This document shows positions 59,390-64,000 of a DNA stretch of 64,000 nt, one piece after another; positions within the stretch are counted from its first letter, which is position 1, and each line of letters opens with the position of its first letter. This stretch comes from Rhodanobacter sp. Root480 (GTDB lineage Bacteria > Pseudomonadota > Gammaproteobacteria > Xanthomonadales > Rhodanobacteraceae). A model generated the notes under the pieces. The model ran no database searches. It saw only the letters and a list, made by a program, of their open reading frames with translations, and was not told where the DNA came from. A program made the position numbers and the translations under genes. The stretch covers positions 820,755 through 884,754 of the forward strand of contig NZ_LMEX01000001.1 in assembly GCF_001426645.1 (NCBI RefSeq), read 5' to 3'.

Positions 59390-60181
59390 TTACCAGGTGA
59401 TCGGCTTGTCGTCATCCTTGGCGCGCATGGCGGCGGGGAACGCCTCCATCAGCGGCCGGATCAGATCCAGCGGCAACGGGAACACGATGGTGGACGACTT
59501 GCCGGTGTGCGACATGTCGGCCATCGTCTGCAGGTAGCGCAACTGCAACGCCTGCGGCTGCTGCGACAGCATCGCCGCGGCATCGCGCAGCTTTTCGGCT
59601 GCCTGCATCTCGCCCTCGGCATGGATCACCTTGGCTCGGCGCTCGCGCTCGGCCTCGGCCTGGCGGGCGATGGCACGCACCATGGTCTCGTTGAGGTCCA
59701 CATCCTTGATCTCGACGTTGGCGACCTTGATGCCCCACGGGTCGGTGGATTCATCGAGAATGGCCTGCAAGGTCTGGTTGATCGAATCGCGCTGCGACAG
59801 GATCTCGTCCAGCTCGTGCTGACCCAGCACCGAACGCAACCGCGTCTGCGCCAGCTGGCTGGTGGCCTGCAGGAAGTTCTCCACCTGCAGCACGGACTTG
59901 TCCGGCTCGACCACGCGGAAATACACCACCGCGTTGACGCGCACCGACACGTTGTCACGCGAGATCACATCCTGCGGCGGCACATCCATCACGGTGATGC
60001 GCAGATCCACCCGGATCATCTGTTGCACCACCGGCAACAGCAGCACCAGGCCTGGCCCGCGCGTGCCTGTATAGCGGCCCAGCGTCAGGATCACGCCGCG
60101 CTGGTACTCCGGCAGGATCTTCACCGCGGAGAACAGCAGCAATATCGCGATGATGACCAGGACACCGACAAATCCAAACAT
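59390..60181 (-). CDS. Slipin family SPFH-domain membrane protein
   Basis: 263 residues. N-terminal hydrophobic helix ([20 protein letters not shown]), then the SPFH/band 7 domain: [60 protein letters not shown] and the Ala/Glu-rich coiled tail [20 protein letters not shown]. Stomatin-like proteins organise membrane microdomains. GGGAGAGA precedes the ATG. It follows the NfeD gene by 69 bases on the same strand; slipin and NfeD are standard partners. Confidence 0.95.
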   Translation of the reverse strand: MFGFVGVLVIIAILLLFSAVKILPEYQRGVILTLGRYTGTRGPGLVLLLPVVQQMIRVDLRITVMDVPPQDVISRDNVSVRVNAVVYFRVVEPDKSVLQVENFLQATSQLAQTRLRSVLGQHELDEILSQRDSINQTLQAILDESTDPWGIKVANVEIKDVDLNETMVRAIARQAEAERERRAKVIHAEGEMQAAEKLRDAAAMLSQQPQALQLRYLQTMADMSHTGKSSTIVFPLPLDLIRPLMEAFPAAMRAKDDDKPITW

Positions 60182-60250
60182 GACTCTCTCCCATCAACAG
60201 TTTTTGGAACGGCACCGCGGAATGGCCCGCGGCGCCGCTTTCCGAGCGCT

Positions 60251-61612
60251 TCAGAGGGGCTCGACCCGCAACAGCAAACCCTCCCGCCCGACGACACGCA
60301 CCCGCGCGCCGCTGGGCAGGGCGGTTGCGCAGCGGGCGCGCCAGCGCTCGCCGCGCACCAGGACCCATGTTTCGTTGTTGTCCCCCACCGGTTCGAGCAG
60401 CTCGGCGACATCGCTGCGCATGGCGTCGTCGCCGGTCACCTGGAGCGAGCGGCGCGAGCGGAACACCAGCCATACGACCAGTACCAGCAGACCCGCGGCG
60501 CATACCGCGATACCGCCAATGACCCCCAGGTTCACCGCATAACCCGGCACGCCGGTATTCATCAGCATCATCGACCCCAACACGAAAGAAACCAGTCCAC
60601 CCACGCCAAACACACCGACGGTGGGCGTCACCGCCTCGGCCACCAGCAGGCCGATGCCCAGCGCCATCAGCGCCAGGCCGGCGTAATTCACCGGCAGCAA
60701 CTGCAACGCATACAAACCGACCAGCAACGCGATGCCGCCCACGATGCCCGGCAGCATGGCGCCGGGATGCAGGGCTTCCAGCCCGAGCCCGAAGATGCCG
60801 GCCAACAGCAACAGATAGGCAATGGTGGGATTGGTGATGATGCCGAGAAAGCGGCTGCGCGAACCCGGCGCGTAATCACGCACGGTGGCATCAGCCAACT
60901 GCAGGGTGACCGTCTCGCCGTCGACCTGCACGCGGCGCCCGCTGGCCTTGGCCAGCAGGTCGGTGGCGTCGTTCGCCACGAAATCGATGACGTGCTTCTG
61001 CGCCGCCTCGCTGGCGGTCAGGGTGGCGGCGCCGCGCACTGCCTGCTCGGCCCAGGCCGCGTCGCGCCCACGCAGTTGTGCCAGCGAGCGGATATAGGCG
61101 ATCGAATCGTTGAGGACCTTGTTCGATTCGGCGTCCTCGGACGCCGCGGCCTTGCCCGAACTGGATGCCGCCGCCGGCCCGGCATCCGGCTTCTGCAGCG
61201 GCATCGGCGTGCTGCCGCCCAGTTTTACCGGCGTTGCCGCGCCAACATGGGTGGCCGGCGCCATCGCGGCGATCTGGGCCGCATAGAGAATATAGGTTCC
61301 GGCCGAGGCGGCCCGCGCTCCGCCCGGTGCCACGTAGGCCAGCACCGGCACCTTGCTCGCCAGCATGCCGGCGATGATCTGGCGCATGGAATCGGAAAGA
61401 CCGCCGGGCGTGTTCAACTGCAGCACGATCGCTACCGCGCCATCGGCAACGGCGCGTTCCGAGGCATCGTCGAAATATTCCGCGGCGGCGGGGCCGATCG
61501 GTCCGTTGAGCGACACGCGGGCGACCATCGGCGAGTTCGCTGGCGTCGGCGCAGGTGCCGCCGTCGCAGTGAGCGCAAGCAAGATCGCCAGCAACAAAAG
61601 CCAACGCGTCAT
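60251..61612 (-). CDS. NfeD family protein: membrane-bound ClpP-class serine protease
   Basis: 453 residues. Signal peptide, then a ClpP-like domain: NTPGGLSDSMRQIIAGMLAS, YVAPGGARAASAGTYILYAA with the nucleophile Ser, later VKLGG and the catalytic Lys region. After a linker, four to five membrane helices (LLLLAGIFGLGLEALHPGAM, GIALLVGLYALQLLPVNYAG, VFGVGGLVSFVLGSMMLMN) and a C-terminal OB-fold NfeD domain (WVLVRGERWRARC...GARVRVVGREG). Cleaves slipin/stomatin in studied archaea. ATG at 61612 (AGGAGG six bases upstream) is preferred to a GTG at 61615. Confidence 0.93.
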   Translation of the reverse strand: MTRWLLLLAILLALTATAAPAPTPANSPMVARVSLNGPIGPAAAEYFDDASERAVADGAVAIVLQLNTPGGLSDSMRQIIAGMLASKVPVLAYVAPGGARAASAGTYILYAAQIAAMAPATHVGAATPVKLGGSTPMPLQKPDAGPAAASSSGKAAASEDAESNKVLNDSIAYIRSLAQLRGRDAAWAEQAVRGAATLTASEAAQKHVIDFVANDATDLLAKASGRRVQVDGETVTLQLADATVRDYAPGSRSRFLGIITNPTIAYLLLLAGIFGLGLEALHPGAMLPGIVGGIALLVGLYALQLLPVNYAGLALMALGIGLLVAEAVTPTVGVFGVGGLVSFVLGSMMLMNTGVPGYAVNLGVIGGIAVCAAGLLVLVVWLVFRSRRSLQVTGDDAMRSDVAELLEPVGDNNETWVLVRGERWRARCATALPSGARVRVVGREGLLLRVEPL

Positions 61613-61695
61613 CACGAACCTCCTGCATCCATGACGGCACTGTAGCGCGGATCATGTTAGTGATCGGGCAAGTTCAAACCCTACCGGAGTACATG

Positions 61696-62148
61696 ATGCC
61701 GAAAATAGATATTGCCAGTGTCCCCGAACGCACCGGCTCGAACTACCCCGCCCCTTTCGCCGAACAGGCCGGCAAACGCATCAAGCTGGCCCTGGGCAAT
61801 GCCGGCAACTTGCAGGACTTCGGCGTCAACCTCACCACGCTGCCGCCAGGCGCCTCATCCAGCCAGCGGCACTGGCACAGCCACGAGGACGAATTCGTGT
61901 ACGTGCTGTCAGGCGACGTGGTGCTGGTGACCGACGCGGGCGAGCAAACCCTGCACGCGCACGACTGCGCCGCATTTCCGAAAAACGTGGCGGACGGCCA
62001 TCAGCTGCTGAATCGCGGCAAGGTCAACGCGGTGTATCTGGAAATCGGCTCGCGCCATCCGGACGACGCGTGCACCTATCCGGATGTCGACCTGCATGCG
62101 CCCGCCGGTGACGCTGCCTATACCCACAAGGACGGTTCACCGTACTAG
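61696..62148 (+). CDS. Cupin domain protein
   Basis: 150 residues. Cupin beta-barrel with metal-binding set: SSSQRHWHSHEDEFVYVLSG (motif 1, two His and Glu) and AAFPKNVADGHQLLNR (motif 2, His). The N-terminus PERTGSNYPAPFAEQAGKRI and tail VDLHAPAGDAAYTHKDGSPY are seen in a common proteobacterial cupin subfamily of unknown substrate. GGAG lies before ATG ATG; the second (61696) has the better spacing. Divergent from NfeD, convergent with the HD-GYP gene. Confidence 0.88.
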   Translation: MPKIDIASVPERTGSNYPAPFAEQAGKRIKLALGNAGNLQDFGVNLTTLPPGASSSQRHWHSHEDEFVYVLSGDVVLVTDAGEQTLHAHDCAAFPKNVADGHQLLNRGKVNAVYLEIGSRHPDDACTYPDVDLHAPAGDAAYTHKDGSPY

Positions 62149-62170
62149 TGCGGCAGCCCGGCGGGCAATC

Positions 62171-63418
62171 TCAGAGCGCGGCGTCCGAACCCCACAGCGC
62201 TTCCATGCTTACGTTCATGCCCAGCTCGTCGAGATCCACCACCTCGGTCACGGCGTGAGCCGTGGGGTCGCCATGGCGACGAATCGGCGCACCGATGCGC
62301 AAACCGTCCTGGGTGGTGATCGAGGACACCCGCGGATTGCGGTCGGTGGCGCCCCGGCGCGTGACCACCGCAATGCTGCCGTTGTGCAGACGCACGCCGG
62401 TGCCCGGCGGGTAAATACCCAGGGTTTTGATGAACAGCGCCGCATGATGCTCGTTCACCGCCGCCCCCTCGTTGAGAAAGAGCCGCCGCAAGGCCACGTT
62501 GGGCAGCATGGCACTGCGGCAGGCGCGGCTGGAAACCCGCGCGCAATAGATGTCGGCCAGCGATACCAACTGGGTCAACGGGTGAATGGCGTCGCCGGAT
62601 TTCTTTGCGGGGTAGCCGCTGCCATCCGGGCGCTCGTGATGGTCGCGCACGATTTCCAGCCAGCGTTCGTCGCCAACGCCGCGCTGCTGCAGCCAGTCCA
62701 CGCCGCGTTCGCAATGACCGGTCACGTCACGACGCTGTTCGTCGTTCAACTCGCCCACTTCCTGCAGGCGTTGCTGCAGATCGAGCATGCCGAAGTTCAT
62801 GGTCAAGGCCCCCGCCACCACGGTGGCGAGGTCGGCCGCGGAGAACGACATGGCTACACCGGCGATCTGGCATGCGATGGCCGCGTTCACCGAATGGCGA
62901 ATGGCGTAGGAACCCTCGCGATGCATCAGGATCGAAGCCAGCGCGACATCCGCGTTGGCCCGGCAGGCACGCTGCACCGTGGCGGCCACTTGCAACAGCG
63001 GCGTGGAGACCTCGTCTCCGACCGGCGCGGCGGACAACAACTGCAACTGGCGTCGTGCACCGAGAATGAGCGACAGCGGCGACGGGTTTCGGTCGGGTTC
63101 CGGCGCCGCGGGCTCGTGGGTGGGCGTCGCCCCTGCCCACAACGCATGACGTTCCAGTTTCTCGATCTGGCTTGCGCTGGTTATCACGTGACCGCGGCGC
63201 AGGAGAAGCGTGCCCTTCACATCATAGGCATCGCATGGCAACGGTTCGCCAATCTTGAGATCCGATGGATCGATCAGACGCTTTTGCACATTCGCCCCGC
63301 TTTCAGGTACCGAGCGGTCGAAGCGGTGTGCTCCCGGGTCGATGGTCTCAACCAACCGACCCTCCATTGCGGCAGGCCTTGCAATTGCAACCGCAACCAG
63401 CACCGTGTACCTGTACAT
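62171..63418 (-). CDS. HD-GYP domain protein lacking the HD dyad
   Basis: 415 residues. After a variable N-terminal part with DVKGTLLLRRGHVI near residue 66, a helical HD-GYP domain spans about 140-330. His175, His235, His260-His261 and the GYP motif HERPDGSGYP (261-270) are kept, but the dyad that names the fold is Met207-Asn208 in GALTMNFGM, where active enzymes have HD. Such proteins normally hydrolyse cyclic di-GMP; this one may bind but not cleave. The N-terminus is uncertain (63418 or 63367). It follows the DUF3014 gene by 27 bases on the same strand. Confidence 0.85.
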   Translation of the reverse strand: MYRYTVLVAVAIARPAAMEGRLVETIDPGAHRFDRSVPESGANVQKRLIDPSDLKIGEPLPCDAYDVKGTLLLRRGHVITSASQIEKLERHALWAGATPTHEPAAPEPDRNPSPLSLILGARRQLQLLSAAPVGDEVSTPLLQVAATVQRACRANADVALASILMHREGSYAIRHSVNAAIACQIAGVAMSFSAADLATVVAGALTMNFGMLDLQQRLQEVGELNDEQRRDVTGHCERGVDWLQQRGVGDERWLEIVRDHHERPDGSGYPAKKSGDAIHPLTQLVSLADIYCARVSSRACRSAMLPNVALRRLFLNEGAAVNEHHAALFIKTLGIYPPGTGVRLHNGSIAVVTRRGATDRNPRVSSITTQDGLRIGAPIRRHGDPTAHAVTEVVDLDELGMNVSMEALWGSDAAL

Positions 63419-63445
63419 ACCTGATCGGCGGATGCGCCGTGATCT

Positions 63446-64000
63446 TTAGCCTGGGCCGGAAGAAGCGCCAGACGCGCTACGTCCGGCGGCCGGCAAATCG
63501 GTGCCGACAAGGATCGCGCGGATGGCACGCAGCTTTGCCTTGATCAACGCCTCGTTGGCCGGCCCCGTACGCAACAGAAGCCTCTGGCCCGCCGAAAGGG
63601 ATTCCAGCGCGGGATCCGCGAACACGTAATGGCTCTTCGATCGCAACAGGAGTGCCGGCTGTGCCAGCTCCGGCGCCGCCAGCAGGTCGTCGATCACCAC
63701 AATCAACCGGTCGTTGAAATAGCCATGGGGGTAGCCAAGCTCCTGATAAGCCTGCTGGAACATGGGGTATGCACGCGCATACCAGGCGACCAACTGCGCC
63801 GGATCGACATGCTGCATCACCTCGATATAAGGCGTGTAGCGGTCACTGTTCTGCGCGGCCACGGTGATATGGCCATCGGTTTCGACCGTCGCAAACGCAC
63901 CCTTGGGCGGGTGTGCGGGCAGCATCAACGTACCCATTGCACGCCGCGGCAAGGCATCGATGGTGGCGACGATGCGCGCCACCACCCGCGTCGATACCAG
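63446..64000 (-). CDS. DUF3014 family protein (5' end beyond the window)
   Basis: The last ~184 residues of a gene that enters from the right edge. Contains RIVATIDALPRRAMGTLMLP, YTPYIEVMQHVDPAQLVAWY, LGYPHGYFNDRLIVVIDDLL and ALIKAKLRAIRAILVG, the DUF3014 pattern; its missing N-terminus probably includes a membrane anchor. Function unknown. It is 27 bases upstream of the HD-GYP gene and probably cotranscribed with it. Confidence 0.85.
   Translation of the reverse strand: MVSTRVVARIVATIDALPRRAMGTLMLPAHPPKGAFATVETDGHITVAAQNSDRYTPYIEVMQHVDPAQLVAWYARAYPMFQQAYQELGYPHGYFNDRLIVVIDDLLAAPELAQPALLLRSKSHYVFADPALESLSAGQRLLLRTGPANEALIKAKLRAIRAILVGTDLPAAGRSASGASSGPG

Noticed and set aside
59348-61645. 765-codon plus-strand frame opposite slipin and NfeD
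   Set aside because: Antisense; both minus-strand genes have strong family motifs and ribosome sites.

Overview
The window is high-GC gammaproteobacterial chromosome. Gene content and protein style point to Rhodanobacteraceae or Xanthomonadaceae (Rhodanobacter, Dyella or Luteibacter type). Supporting signs are a lone type IV pilus ATPase PilU, urocanase, Tdh and Kbl for threonine catabolism, a DUF3348/DUF802/OmpA/DUF2894 cluster, many small hairpin repeats of REP type between genes, and GTG/TTG starts with clear Shine-Dalgarno sequences. The organism assignment is inference. No rRNA, tRNA, CRISPR array or complete transposase was seen.

Layout. 1-9000: start of a cbb3-type oxidase subunit gene with an FNR/Anr-like box, small VOC, DUF1428 and DUF1398 proteins, a hybrid histidine kinase with two receiver domains, a MarR repressor whose own promoter carries two palindromic operators, a GH27 alpha-galactosidase and a GFA-family protein. 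9100-13100: a compact four-gene unit DUF3348 - DUF802 - OmpA/MotB-like - DUF2894. The DUF802 product has a MotA/ExbB/ZorA-like membrane part and a long coiled tail. The OmpA product has a MotB/ZorB-like membrane segment with a conserved Asp and a peptidoglycan-binding domain. I read it as an ion-driven motor complex of unknown purpose, related in architecture to Zorya ZorAB but without the Zorya nuclease/helicase genes; it is the best candidate for an undescribed system.

13150-19400: lipocalin, a MarR gene that reads through antisense to a small gene, ThuA lipoprotein, sugar dehydrogenase, Sbal_3080-type lipoprotein, and a catalase-family peroxidase translationally coupled to cytochrome b561. 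19400-22030: a scarred accessory patch of lower GC, with a beheaded yceI, two copies of a ~67-bp hairpin element, a diverged second copy of the cytochrome b 3' end, and two unrecognised genes, one a coiled-coil membrane protein. 22100-29450: urocanase, a sensorless HWE kinase with two output-less receivers, an Ada-AlkA fusion coupled to Ogt, and a nucleotide phosphodiesterase.

29587-36950: Mfd carrying an in-frame REP-like insertion, HAD phosphatase coupled to Pgk, maleylacetoacetate isomerase, tandem universal stress protein. 37178-43117: a six-gene Mrp Na+/H+ antiporter operon with fused MrpA-MrpB. 43169-53230: PilU, two DUF4398 proteins, DUF465, cystathionine beta-synthase, GlmS, SelO, DUF1415, Tdh. 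53358-64000: a large DUF748 protein lying between tdh and kbl, an exported methyltransferase, slipin plus NfeD, a cupin, an HD-GYP protein lacking the HD pair, and a DUF3014 gene cut by the window end.

Most genes are in short, tightly spaced transcription units. Convergent pairs are often separated by a strong hairpin or a REP pair.
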